This document shows positions 1-7,189 of a DNA stretch of 20,426 nucleotides, one piece after another (the stretch's first letter is position 1; each line of letters starts with the position of its first letter). The stretch lies in IMG/VR virus record IMGVR_UViG_3300022222_000103, positions 1 to 20,426 of that record; one strand, 5' to 3'. The position numbers were made by a program, and so were the translations under genes. Origin of the DNA: a virus. The notes under the pieces are model-generated. The model made no database searches, was not told the origin of the DNA, and saw only the letters and a list, made by a program, of their open reading frames with translations.

Positions 1-2
1 AC

Positions 3-239
3 TCGGAAGAGTTTAGACTTCATATGGTAAAAATGGCTGATATTTTCAATATCATCAATGAAATGGACTTAGAATCATTCATAGTAACGTGCCAGAAGTA
101 TGAGCAGATACAAGGGATTCGTGATGAATCCATTTGGTCAAATTTCAGCGGATTGATGATGCAATGGTCTGAGTTTGCAGCCGCCTTACGCTCCGCCGGT
201 GTGGAATACAAAGAGTTTCAACGCAGTCGCACAATATAG
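3..239 (+). CDS. Unknown small protein, possibly cut at the left edge
   Basis: The first ATG is at 24 and gives 71 residues, but the reading frame is open back to the first bases of the window, so the gene may begin further upstream. A purine-rich GGAAGAG at 5-11 lies 12 bases before the ATG at 24, which is long for a ribosome-binding site. The protein is acidic in its first half and contains several Met, Phe and Trp residues. It has no signal peptide, membrane segment or metal motif that I can see, and I do not recognise the family. It sits just upstream of the packaging genes, where phages often carry small DNA-handling or regulatory proteins, but no function can be given. Confidence 0.5.
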   Translation, partial: SEEFRLHMVKMADIFNIINEMDLESFIVTCQKYEQIQGIRDESIWSNFSGLMMQWSEFAAALRSAGVEYKEFQRSRTI

Positions 240-271
240 ACTTTTTCAATTCGATAGCCTAATCTGGGTTT

Positions 272-415
272 ATGCCTGACAAGCTAAAGTGCTCACCGGG
301 GAGACACAAATGGATAGTAAGAACTAATCCAAAATGGACTTCTCTAAAATGCGTAACTTGTGGGTTCGTCACTACAGGATATTTACCAGATGACTACAAT
401 CGAATATCTCGTTGA
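272..415 (+). CDS. Small zinc-ribbon-like protein, 47 residues
   Basis: An ATG at 272 opens a 47-codon frame ending in TGA at 413-415. The protein has a Cys7-x4-His12 pair (CSPGRHKW) and a Cys27-x2-Cys30 knuckle (CVTCG). This is the usual layout of the tiny zinc-ribbon proteins found near terminase genes in many tailed phages. It is basic in the first half. The RBS is weak: only a GGG at 265-267 is visible. Its end overlaps the start of the small terminase frame by 26 bases if that gene starts at 390. The paired Cys/His motifs argue that it is real despite its size. The role is unknown; nucleic-acid binding is a guess from the fold. Confidence 0.6.
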   Translation: MPDKLKCSPGRHKWIVRTNPKWTSLKCVTCGFVTTGYLPDDYNRISR

Positions 416-1052
416 TAATATAACTTCAATTGTCGTGCCTGATAAGATTCAGGACGGCATCGTGTTTTCTCGCGGTATTGACAAATGGGAACGCGGAGAG
501 AATGAGCGCGCAGATGAATACGCCGCGTTCTTGATATACAGAGACCTCGGGGCATTGCAGCGTTCAATTTACGCAGCTCAGGCTGTGGTCGGCGAAGAGA
601 AGTTTCCTAATCTCACGGCAGTAGCATCAAGGAACCGCTGGAAGACTCGCGCCGAGTTGTGGGATGACGAATTAGTTCGGCTAAAGGCCGTGGCAAATGA
701 GCGCGCTTTAATCGAGATGGGCGCGAGGCACGCTACTCAGATTCAATCCGCAGCAGAAGTTTTGATGATTCCCGTAAATGCCGCAATGAAACGTCTTGAA
801 GAAGATCCTGAGATTTTTGGGCGAATGGTTGGAATGGACACCGAGCAATTACTTAATTTGATGATTAAATCAATCAATGCTCTCCCCGGTGTTATCAAGA
901 CCGAACGACTCATTAACGGCCAAGCTACTTCCGAGATAAGTGCTACTTCAAAGACAACTTCACTTATTTTGAGCGGCAAACTCTCTGAATTGAGTGATGA
1001 ACAGCTTGAGGTTCTTGAAGGCGTATTCTCTCCAGTCGAAGATGATGACTAA
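390..1052 (+). CDS. terS: Putative terminase small subunit
   Basis: The small subunit recognises phage DNA and feeds it to the large terminase. I place the start at ATG 390 (220 residues), with AGGA at 376-379 ten bases upstream. A GTG at 360 would add 10 residues but has no better RBS and lies deeper inside the zinc-ribbon gene. The N-terminal half carries WERGENERADEYAAF, then a Tyr-Arg-Asp-Leu-Gly helix, then RNRWKTRAELWDDEL. This pattern (a helix-turn-helix with RW..RA..WD) is typical of small terminase or DNA-binding packaging proteins. The second half is helical and would suit oligomerisation. The stop overlaps the large terminase ATG by one base (TAATG), so the two are probably translationally coupled. 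The family call rests on pattern and position, not on a catalytic motif. Confidence 0.65.
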   Translation: MTTIEYLVDNITSIVVPDKIQDGIVFSRGIDKWERGENERADEYAAFLIYRDLGALQRSIYAAQAVVGEEKFPNLTAVASRNRWKTRAELWDDELVRLKAVANERALIEMGARHATQIQSAAEVLMIPVNAAMKRLEEDPEIFGRMVGMDTEQLLNLMIKSINALPGVIKTERLINGQATSEISATSKTTSLILSGKLSELSDEQLEVLEGVFSPVEDDD

Positions 1053-2470
1053 TGCCAGCCACAGCTATCCCGTGGACAGGAAATCAAGTTAAGCTCGAAA
1101 TAGATAGACGAGCTTGCAAGAATTCATTTCGACACTTTCTTAAATTCTGGAGATTTAAGAACAGAGAGACCGGAGAAATCCTTTCATTCGGCGATGCTCT
1201 TTGGCCGGGACAAGATGGGCTTGTTTCTATCATGGAGAAAGAAAAATGGATCATCGCGTTAAAGGCCGGGAAACTTGGGTTTACAGAACTTGAATGCGCC
1301 TTTGATGCTTGGGTAGCTCTTTTTGGACAAGATAACAGTCGTGTTCACCTTTTCTCTAAAGATCTTAGTGCTTCCCGAGAATTGTTGAAGTATATCCAAT
1401 TTGGCTTGTCGAAACTCCCGCCCGAGTGGCAGATAGAGATACTATCAGATAAAGCTGGCGGACAAACTGCTACATCATTGATATTCAGAGCGCACTGGAT
1501 GAATACAGACGATGAACGAAACATTGTTTCGTATGCCTCTACTGGCAACATTGCCATCGACGTATCCGCACAGCATAATCACGTAGATGAATTAGCACAT
1601 ATGCAAGATTCGGAAGGCGTGTGGAACTCAATTGAAACCACAGTCTCTCCCGGCGGCAGTTGCCATATTATCTCGCGCGGGGCTGGCCCCGGTTATATGT
1701 CGAAATTATGGGATAAAGCTGTACGCGGAACGAGTAAACTTAGTGCGTACTTTGCTCGCTGGGATGCTCGACCAGATAGAGATGCACAATGGCGCTTAGA
1801 TCATGCTGGTACTCTTTCTGATTTGGGACTTTCTTATTTTGCCCCTGAAACGCCAGAAGATGCGCTACGAGGCGAAGGCACTTCCATCTATATTCCTATG
1901 GAGAGATGGGATACTCTTTATGAGCTTTTCCCTGATTTAGATGATAGGACTCCTCTTGTCATGGGAGTAGACGCTGCTGTTACCGGAGATATGTTCGGTA
2001 TTTCCATAGTTTCTCGACATCCAGTTCGTCATAGTGATGTTTCAATCAGAATGGTGAAGTATTGGCGGCCTAGAGATTTTGCAAATAGACAGATTAACTT
2101 TGAGGAAGTAGATAAATGGGTTCGTTCATTTTGCCAAATGCACAATGTCGTACAGATTGCTTTTGATGTTTACCAGCTAGCTTCCCTCGCACAGGGATGG
2201 ACTAGAGATAGGGTTTCATGGGTTAAGCAGTTCGACCAAGGCTCTGAGCGGCTTGTAGGCGACTCCCTGATGCATAAGCTGGCAATATCAGGTAACCTTA
2301 CGCACAATGGCGACCTTGTACTAAGGGAGCATATAGATAACGCTGCTACTCGTTTACAAAAGGGCGAAGAGTCGAAAATGAGAATCATTAAAAAAGAAGA
2401 TGATTTGAAAATTGACTTGGCAGTAGCGTCAGCTATGGCTTGCAAGAGAATTAGAGAATTGAATCTATAG
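1052..2470 (+). CDS. terL: Terminase large subunit (ATPase and nuclease)
   Basis: This is the motor that pumps DNA into the prohead and cuts the concatemer. At 472 residues it has the usual family length. The N-terminal ATPase domain shows a phage-type Walker A (KAGKLGFTE, residues 71-79), then LFSKDLSASRELL at about 100-112. A Walker B ending in Asp179-Glu180 (HVDELAHM) follows. The C-terminal RNase H-like nuclease domain shows three well-placed acidic residues: Asp307 (GVDAAVTGD), Asp372 (IAFDVYQLA) and Asp455 (KIDLAVASAMA). The deviant Walker A, with Gly-Phe-Thr in place of Gly-Lys-Ser/Thr, is normal for this family. The start overlaps the preceding stop (TAATG). It is intact, with no frameshift. 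Product confidence is high; packaging type (cos or pac) cannot be read from the protein alone. Confidence 0.92.
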   Translation: MPATAIPWTGNQVKLEIDRRACKNSFRHFLKFWRFKNRETGEILSFGDALWPGQDGLVSIMEKEKWIIALKAGKLGFTELECAFDAWVALFGQDNSRVHLFSKDLSASRELLKYIQFGLSKLPPEWQIEILSDKAGGQTATSLIFRAHWMNTDDERNIVSYASTGNIAIDVSAQHNHVDELAHMQDSEGVWNSIETTVSPGGSCHIISRGAGPGYMSKLWDKAVRGTSKLSAYFARWDARPDRDAQWRLDHAGTLSDLGLSYFAPETPEDALRGEGTSIYIPMERWDTLYELFPDLDDRTPLVMGVDAAVTGDMFGISIVSRHPVRHSDVSIRMVKYWRPRDFANRQINFEEVDKWVRSFCQMHNVVQIAFDVYQLASLAQGWTRDRVSWVKQFDQGSERLVGDSLMHKLAISGNLTHNGDLVLREHIDNAATRLQKGEESKMRIIKKEDDLKIDLAVASAMACKRIRELNL

Positions 2471-2474
2471 GTGG
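2469..2474 (+). promoter_or_regulatory. RBS that sets the portal start
   Basis: AGGTGG ends five bases before ATG 2480 and spans the stop codon of the large terminase. The in-frame GTG at 2471 lies within it, so ATG 2480 is the better start. Confidence 0.6.
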
Positions 2475-2479
2475 TTCTA

Positions 2480-4027
2480 ATGCCGAGTCCCGATGACATT
2501 GAACAACCGGGCTTTGCCGGTGAAAAAGTCTTTGATCCAATAACTGCTAGAGCTATCAATAGATCCGTTGATTCTCCTCAGCCAATGCAGAATACTGGAT
2601 TTGGCGGCGGTGCCAGTAATCTGATGTATTTTGCTTCTTCATTTAATGATGGCATTCCTAGGTGGGGAACGAATGTTCAATTTCGTGACATAAAATTACG
2701 CGAGTTTATTTCAAGCGAAGCGTATGCAGCATCAGCCTTTGGCTCTATTGTAGCGAAATACGCATCGGCTGGATGGGAAATAACTGGCCCAAAAAGGACT
2801 CGTATTGCTGCCCATAAAATGCTGCACCAAGCAAACTGGGGAGCAGGCTGGGAGAATTTCGTCTCGAAGTTTGCATGGGATTATCTCACACAAGACAAAG
2901 GCGCATTTGTCGAGTTAATCCGTTCAAGAAATTCACCAGATGCTCCGGTTATAGCATTCCGCACACTAGATCCACAGAACTGCTGGCCTACTGGGAATCC
3001 AGATACTCCCGTTATCTTCTTCAATAGGATCACGGGGAAATACCACAAGATGCGATGGTGGCATGTGTGGCATCAACTAGAGCTGCCTGTTAATCATTAT
3101 CTATATCCTGACATTCAGTTGTCAGCATTGTCTCGTTGTTTAGCTGGAGCGAAGGTCTTCAAAAACATTATGACATATGTTGAGGAAAAGACTGGCGGAC
3201 GACACTCGCGGGCACTGCACGTTATATCTGGCGTAGGTAAGCAGGATATTGTTGATGCCCTTGCTCTACAACAAAATGAATCAGACAATCAGTTACTTAC
3301 TCGATACATTCAACCATCAGTTATGACGATCCTTGACCCGCAGGCGCGCGCGAGTGTGGCAACGCTTGAATTCTCCGCACTACCTGAGAATTTTAATTTG
3401 AGTGAAAACTTGAAGGATTACTTCATGCTTCTTTCACTTGCTCTTTCCACGGACTACGGAGAATTGGCACCGCTTCCCGGTAAATCATTGGGTTCGGGCG
3501 CTCAATCTGAAATGATGGACAAGAAGTCTGAAAGAAAAGGTTCTGGTCTTTTCCGAAAGAATCTTGAGCATTTTATCAACTACATTGTTCTCCCTGAAAA
3601 TGTACACTTTAATTTCGATCAGACGGATCTTGACGCTGAGCTTAAAGAAGCGGAGATTAAGAAGACTCGTGCCGAAGCGCGTAGCATTATGATTCTTAAT
3701 CAAGAAGTAGATAGTGCTGGGGCAAGACAACTTGCACTTGACGAAGAAGATATGTCTCCTGAATTGTTTCTTGCAATGAATGAGCGGGATTTGACTGCTA
3801 ATAATACGATTGGCGATGAATCACAAATGAATCCCAGCGAACCTACGGACGGCCCCGGTTCGGCTACTCCTAGGGCACCCGCCGCGCCTACTGGCAACGG
3901 GACTAATAAGACTGACTTCCCGCGCCGATTGCAAACGAATGTTCCGCGCGGCATGACACGGAATAAGCCAATGAATCCTATGGCAATGAATGAAGGTAAA
4001 ATTACTGACTCAGCGAAGATACGATAA
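2480..4027 (+). CDS. Portal protein
   Basis: The portal is the dodecameric ring at one head vertex through which DNA enters and to which the tail attaches. The likely start is ATG 2480 (515 residues), because AGGTGG at 2469-2474 lies five bases upstream. A GTG at 2471 is in frame but lies inside that RBS. The sequence follows the portal pattern: YASAGWEITGP near residue 90, a stem-like region with WDYLTQDKGAFVEL and FRTLDPQNCWPTG, then WWHVWHQLELP. A helical LALSTDYGELAPLPGK stretch follows. The C-terminal tail is Pro/Gly/Asn-rich and probably disordered. It directly follows the large terminase and its stop overlaps the next ATG (TAATG). There is no fused protease or gp7-like domain. Confidence 0.88.
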   Translation: MPSPDDIEQPGFAGEKVFDPITARAINRSVDSPQPMQNTGFGGGASNLMYFASSFNDGIPRWGTNVQFRDIKLREFISSEAYAASAFGSIVAKYASAGWEITGPKRTRIAAHKMLHQANWGAGWENFVSKFAWDYLTQDKGAFVELIRSRNSPDAPVIAFRTLDPQNCWPTGNPDTPVIFFNRITGKYHKMRWWHVWHQLELPVNHYLYPDIQLSALSRCLAGAKVFKNIMTYVEEKTGGRHSRALHVISGVGKQDIVDALALQQNESDNQLLTRYIQPSVMTILDPQARASVATLEFSALPENFNLSENLKDYFMLLSLALSTDYGELAPLPGKSLGSGAQSEMMDKKSERKGSGLFRKNLEHFINYIVLPENVHFNFDQTDLDAELKEAEIKKTRAEARSIMILNQEVDSAGARQLALDEEDMSPELFLAMNERDLTANNTIGDESQMNPSEPTDGPGSATPRAPAAPTGNGTNKTDFPRRLQTNVPRGMTRNKPMNPMAMNEGKITDSAKIR

Positions 4028-4461
4028 TGCCAAATATTGTTACATTTCGAGCCATAAATAAGAAACCGCATATTGGCGCTAGTTCAGCATCAATTAAAGA
4101 CCTAGAGAAGGTGATAAATAAATTTGCCAATTCTGTTATAGCAGAGGCGAAAAAGTATCCACCAAAAGCGCCAGATCAAAAATATAGAAGAACTGGTAAC
4201 TTATCTCGCGCTTGGCGCACAACTCGCGGATATTCATCTGGTAATTTTTATACACTTAAAATCGTGAATGACGTTGAAGGAAAGGATGGTCCATATGCCA
4301 GTGCAGTACAAGGATTGATAACTGCTTCTATGTGGAAGAGGCAGTATCTTATATTTGCCAGTAGGGGTTGGCGGTCTATCGAAACAATCATGGATGAAGA
4401 ATTTTCCAAGGCACTGCCTGAAATGCGAAAATCGTTCAAATTGAGGTATGACAGAAGTTGA
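4027..4461 (+). CDS. Putative HK97 gp10-like head-tail protein
   Basis: The 144-residue basic protein begins by stop/start overlap with the portal gene (TAATG at 4025-4029). Around residues 44-63 it has KYPPKAPDQKYRRTGNLSRAW. This Tyr-Pro ... Tyr-Arg-Arg-Thr-Gly-Asn-Leu ... Trp pattern is seen in phage proteins of the HK97 gp10 or minor-tail group. A later segment, YASAVQGLITASMW, and an invariant-looking GW near residue 120 fit the same group. A role in head completion or tail attachment is inferred. The position between portal and protease is unusual, because gp10-like genes normally lie after the major capsid gene. It could instead be a portal-associated morphogenesis protein. Confidence 0.55.
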   Translation: MPNIVTFRAINKKPHIGASSASIKDLEKVINKFANSVIAEAKKYPPKAPDQKYRRTGNLSRAWRTTRGYSSGNFYTLKIVNDVEGKDGPYASAVQGLITASMWKRQYLIFASRGWRSIETIMDEEFSKALPEMRKSFKLRYDRS

Positions 4462-4491
4462 CAACGCGCGCTGGATTTACGATGATTCATT

Positions 4492-5658
4492 TTGACCGAG
4501 AGAGCCGGTCGGCAGGTTCCTTGCGTGGAAACTAAAGAGCAAATTGATTCGATTGTAGAATCGCAAACTCAACTTGCATCTACTCTTGTAGAAAATGGCG
4601 CTGACACAAAAACAGCCTCATCATTTCTTACAAGTCTCTCTTCTATTATTCCGTTTTTATCCAAGAAGAATAAGACTCAGAACGGTGCACTTACAGCTAT
4701 TAAACAGGCTGATGGGCGCTACCGCTGGGTTGCTGTCTACTCTGATACAACTTGGGATAGAGATAAGGAAAGATTTACATCAGAATCCCACAAGGATTTT
4801 GTTGACTGGGTAGATAAAACAAAGAATTTTCCTGATCTAAGAATCTGGCATATTCCCGGTACTGCATTCGGGAAATCAGATATGATCGATATGGACAGTA
4901 ACGGCTACATGGTAGCAACTGGTCTTATTGAATCAGGAAAAGAATACGTTGTAGAAAATCTACAAAAGAGCGGTAAAGTCCTTGGCGTTAGTCACGGATT
5001 TTATTTCCCATCACTTATTAGAGGTGAGTATTCTAAGGGATATCGGACATTTGAAATTTCCGTTCTCCCTTGGGAAAAAGCTGCGAATGAGAATACCGGC
5101 TTCTTCGCCGGAGAGGAGACACCTATGCTTGCCCCTGAAAAGAAAGCGTTTATTGCTAACGCACTTGGTAGTGAATTTACTACTAAGCTAGAAGCAACTC
5201 TCGCCGAAGCCTCTTCAAAGGCGAAGGAAAAGGGTGTTTCTTTCAAAGAATTGATGGAGACAATTCAAAACAGTAATACTGCCAAAGAAATGTCTACTCA
5301 ATCTGAGAAAGAAACTGAATCTACTTCGCAGAAAACAACCGATCTCTCTTCAGTCAAAGACCTTCTCGCTGAATTTATGAAAGAAGTCAAGACAACTCTG
5401 TCTGAATTCTCTGAACAGATTAAGGCAATTGAAGTTTCTGATGATGAGAAGATTTCAAAAGCAATGAGTCAGAAGGCTGGATTTAATCCAACTACTGATG
5501 AATCAACTCAGACCAATGCAAATGACAAGGATGTCAAAATTGCAAAGGCAGAAATGAGTAAGAAAGAAGGAACCACTGCGGATGGTTTTGAATATCCTGC
5601 TCACCTGAAAGAATACGGCGCACTTCTTGGTGCTTTGACCCCTAATGGAGGGAACTAA
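4492..5658 (+). CDS. Prohead maturation protease with scaffold-like C-terminus
   Basis: The N-terminal part (about residues 65-205 from TTG 4492) fits a phage S78-type prohead protease. It has a candidate catalytic His120 (RIWHIPGTAFGKSD), candidate Ser167 (KVLGVSHGFYF), and the hallmark strand FEISVLPWEKAANENTGFF. Residues 205-388 are rich in Lys, Glu, Ser and Thr, are predicted by eye to be helical or coiled-coil, and resemble a fused scaffolding domain. The product would shape the prohead and then cleave scaffold and itself. The start is uncertain. TTG 4492 has no clear RBS. GTG 4525 has GGCAGG at 4511-4516 eight bases upstream and would give 377 residues. The end overlaps the ATG at 5645 but not the preferred capsid start. 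Confidence 0.8.
   Translation: MTERAGRQVPCVETKEQIDSIVESQTQLASTLVENGADTKTASSFLTSLSSIIPFLSKKNKTQNGALTAIKQADGRYRWVAVYSDTTWDRDKERFTSESHKDFVDWVDKTKNFPDLRIWHIPGTAFGKSDMIDMDSNGYMVATGLIESGKEYVVENLQKSGKVLGVSHGFYFPSLIRGEYSKGYRTFEISVLPWEKAANENTGFFAGEETPMLAPEKKAFIANALGSEFTTKLEATLAEASSKAKEKGVSFKELMETIQNSNTAKEMSTQSEKETESTSQKTTDLSSVKDLLAEFMKEVKTTLSEFSEQIKAIEVSDDEKISKAMSQKAGFNPTTDESTQTNANDKDVKIAKAEMSKKEGTTADGFEYPAHLKEYGALLGALTPNGGN
5647..5652 (+). promoter_or_regulatory. Strong RBS that sets a TTG start for the capsid gene
   Basis: GGAGGG lies seven bases before the in-frame TTG at 5660. The competing ATG at 5645 overlaps this site and has no comparable purine run upstream. A strong RBS is expected for the most abundant virion protein. 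Confidence 0.65.
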
Positions 5659-5659
5659 G

Positions 5660-7093
5660 TTGGACAGGGAAATTGGTCAGCTTTTCGCTCAATTAGGCGC
5701 AAAGATGCTAGGAGAAAAACACGATTCTGCCGGTACTCCGGCGACTACTGGGCTGCTTCATGGCCCCGGTGGATTGCTCACACTTCCGGGCATTGATCAG
5801 GATGTTTATTCTACCGTAATTGGTACTCGCCCCGGTTTGTTTAATCAACTTCCGGCAGTCCCGTCGGTATTTGAATATCCGCTTTTTGAAGTCATTACTG
5901 GTATCTATGGTGGTTCTGGCGCTGAACCAGATACTGTTTGTGATGACGCTCCTATTGGCGGCGTAATGAAGGCTGGGAAATATACTCTTCCTTTCGGAAA
6001 GTATCAGCGCCAGACGCGCGAAATTGATCTGCTTCGAGTTGGGCAGAGAAATAATCGCGCCGATCCCGTAGACATCCGGATGGTTAATCGTCCTATCGGC
6101 CAAGATCCATTTAGCCCAACGGCAGATGGAACAATGTCCGGTGATATTCTGATTAACGAGATGGATGCAGTAATGATGGAACGAGCTGTCGAATTCCATC
6201 GTCTTCTTTCTCGCCAGATTTGGAATGGAAACCCGGCCAATAACAATGGTGAAGCCTACAAGGAAATGACGGGACTTTCGTCTCTAATTGATGTGGGCTG
6301 GAAAGATGCCGAAACAGGGATTGCTCTGCCATCGCTTTATCCCGATGTGAAGAATTTCCAGTTTGGCAATGTTTCTACCACGGCGGGCGACGAACTTGTT
6401 CGCGTAATTACAATGATGGTTCATTATGTGAAAGACATTGCAATGCGAACAAGTCTTGACCCCGTAAGATGGGCCTTTGCTATGCGGCCTGAACTGTTCT
6501 ATGAAATCACATCGCTATGGCCATGCGCTTATTTCACCAATCTTTGCGGATTTGATGCTGGCGGATCTAAGGTTCAAAATATCGATCTTGGTGACCAGAT
6601 TCGTATGCGCGATGATATGCGCTCCAACCCTCATCTTCTGGTTGATGGGATGAAATTTGAAGTCGTTCTTGACGACGGTATCACTGAATATACGAATACG
6701 ACTAAAGCCGGTGTTCCAAACACAGGATATTCGTCAGATATTTACCTAATTCCAATGAGTGTGATGGGCGGTCGTTCCGTTACATTCATGGAATACTTCC
6801 AATTCCAGAATCCTTCTGTAATGTCTGCACTTATTCCCGGCCTTACGCTCGCGCGTGCGGTTGCCGGTGGTGCATTCATGGAAACAGTGAAGCAGACGAA
6901 TTGGTGCATTAAATTCCAGGCCGCAATTAAGCCTAGAATTGTAATGAGAACTCCGCAGCTTGCCGCGCGCCTACTGAATGTGGTCTATCAGCCTCTTCAA
7001 CATCTGCGCGACCCGTATCCTGAATCGCCTTATTGGGTCAATGGTGGTGAGACTACTCGCTCCGGCCCTTCGTACTACAGACCTACCGTTTAA
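5660..7093 (+). CDS. Major capsid protein, HK97 fold
   Basis: This is the head shell subunit. I start it at TTG 5660 (477 residues) because of the GGAGGG at 5647-5652; ATG 5645 would add five residues and overlap the protease gene by 14 bases. It follows the protease/scaffold gene, is Gly- and aromatic-rich and has a family-typical length. Recognisable stretches include LPFGKYQRQTREIDLLRVG, an Asn/Asp-rich loop at RPIGQDPFSPTADGT (candidate E-loop region), FHRLLSRQIWNGNPANNNG, and MRPELFYEITSLWPC. The last resembles the A-domain helix and strand of HK97-type capsid proteins. An internal WKDAETG ... DVKNF segment may be a small insertion. The gene ends 26 bases before a strong terminator. The capsid call is well supported by position and pattern; I could not check the fold. 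Confidence 0.85.
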   Translation: MDREIGQLFAQLGAKMLGEKHDSAGTPATTGLLHGPGGLLTLPGIDQDVYSTVIGTRPGLFNQLPAVPSVFEYPLFEVITGIYGGSGAEPDTVCDDAPIGGVMKAGKYTLPFGKYQRQTREIDLLRVGQRNNRADPVDIRMVNRPIGQDPFSPTADGTMSGDILINEMDAVMMERAVEFHRLLSRQIWNGNPANNNGEAYKEMTGLSSLIDVGWKDAETGIALPSLYPDVKNFQFGNVSTTAGDELVRVITMMVHYVKDIAMRTSLDPVRWAFAMRPELFYEITSLWPCAYFTNLCGFDAGGSKVQNIDLGDQIRMRDDMRSNPHLLVDGMKFEVVLDDGITEYTNTTKAGVPNTGYSSDIYLIPMSVMGGRSVTFMEYFQFQNPSVMSALIPGLTLARAVAGGAFMETVKQTNWCIKFQAAIKPRIVMRTPQLAARLLNVVYQPLQHLRDPYPESPYWVNGGETTRSGPSYYRPTV

Positions 7094-7119
7094 TCTACTT
7101 CTCAATTCCAGTAAGAATT

Positions 7120-7148
7120 GGCCCGAAGAAATTCGGGCCTTTTCTTTT
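7120..7148 (+). terminator. Intrinsic terminator after the capsid gene
   Basis: Perfect 8-bp stem GGCCCGAA (7120-7127) and TTCGGGCC (7132-7139) with a GAAA loop (a GNRA tetraloop), followed by TTTTCTTTT at 7140-7148. This is a textbook rho-independent terminator. It would end or reduce transcripts from the head genes before the sugar cassette. Confidence 0.9.
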
Positions 7149-7152
7149 GTCC

Positions 7153-7173
7153 GCGAGAATGCGAGAATGCGAG
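7153..7173 (+). repeat. Short tandem repeat, 8-base unit
   Basis: GCGAGAAT occurs twice in a row, followed by a partial GCGAG. It lies in the gap between the terminator and the RBS of the dehydratase gene. Flanking CCGC (7151-7154) and GCGG (7173-7176) could pair and would partly cover the RBS at 7175-7180. It may be simple slippage. Confidence 0.6.
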
Positions 7174-7174
7174 C

Positions 7175-7180
7175 GGAGGT
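7175..7180 (+). promoter_or_regulatory. RBS that sets the dehydratase start
   Basis: GGAGGT nine bases before ATG 7190. It shows that translation starts after the terminator, not at the in-frame TTG at 7118. Confidence 0.75.
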
Positions 7181-7189
7181 AGAGAGCTA

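Noticed and set aside
4448-4495. 15-codon ORF ending in TGA that overlaps the TTG start of the protease
   Set aside because: Too short to support as a gene and no spaced RBS; it could be a coupling leader, but nothing shows this.
5708-6246. Reverse-strand ORFs opposite the capsid gene
   Set aside because: Antisense shadows of a clear capsid frame, with no recognisable domain.
7118-7189. N-terminal extension of the dehydratase from a TTG at 7118
   Set aside because: It would translate the terminator stem and repeat; the RBS at 7175-7180 and the Rossmann motif right after ATG 7190 show the true start.
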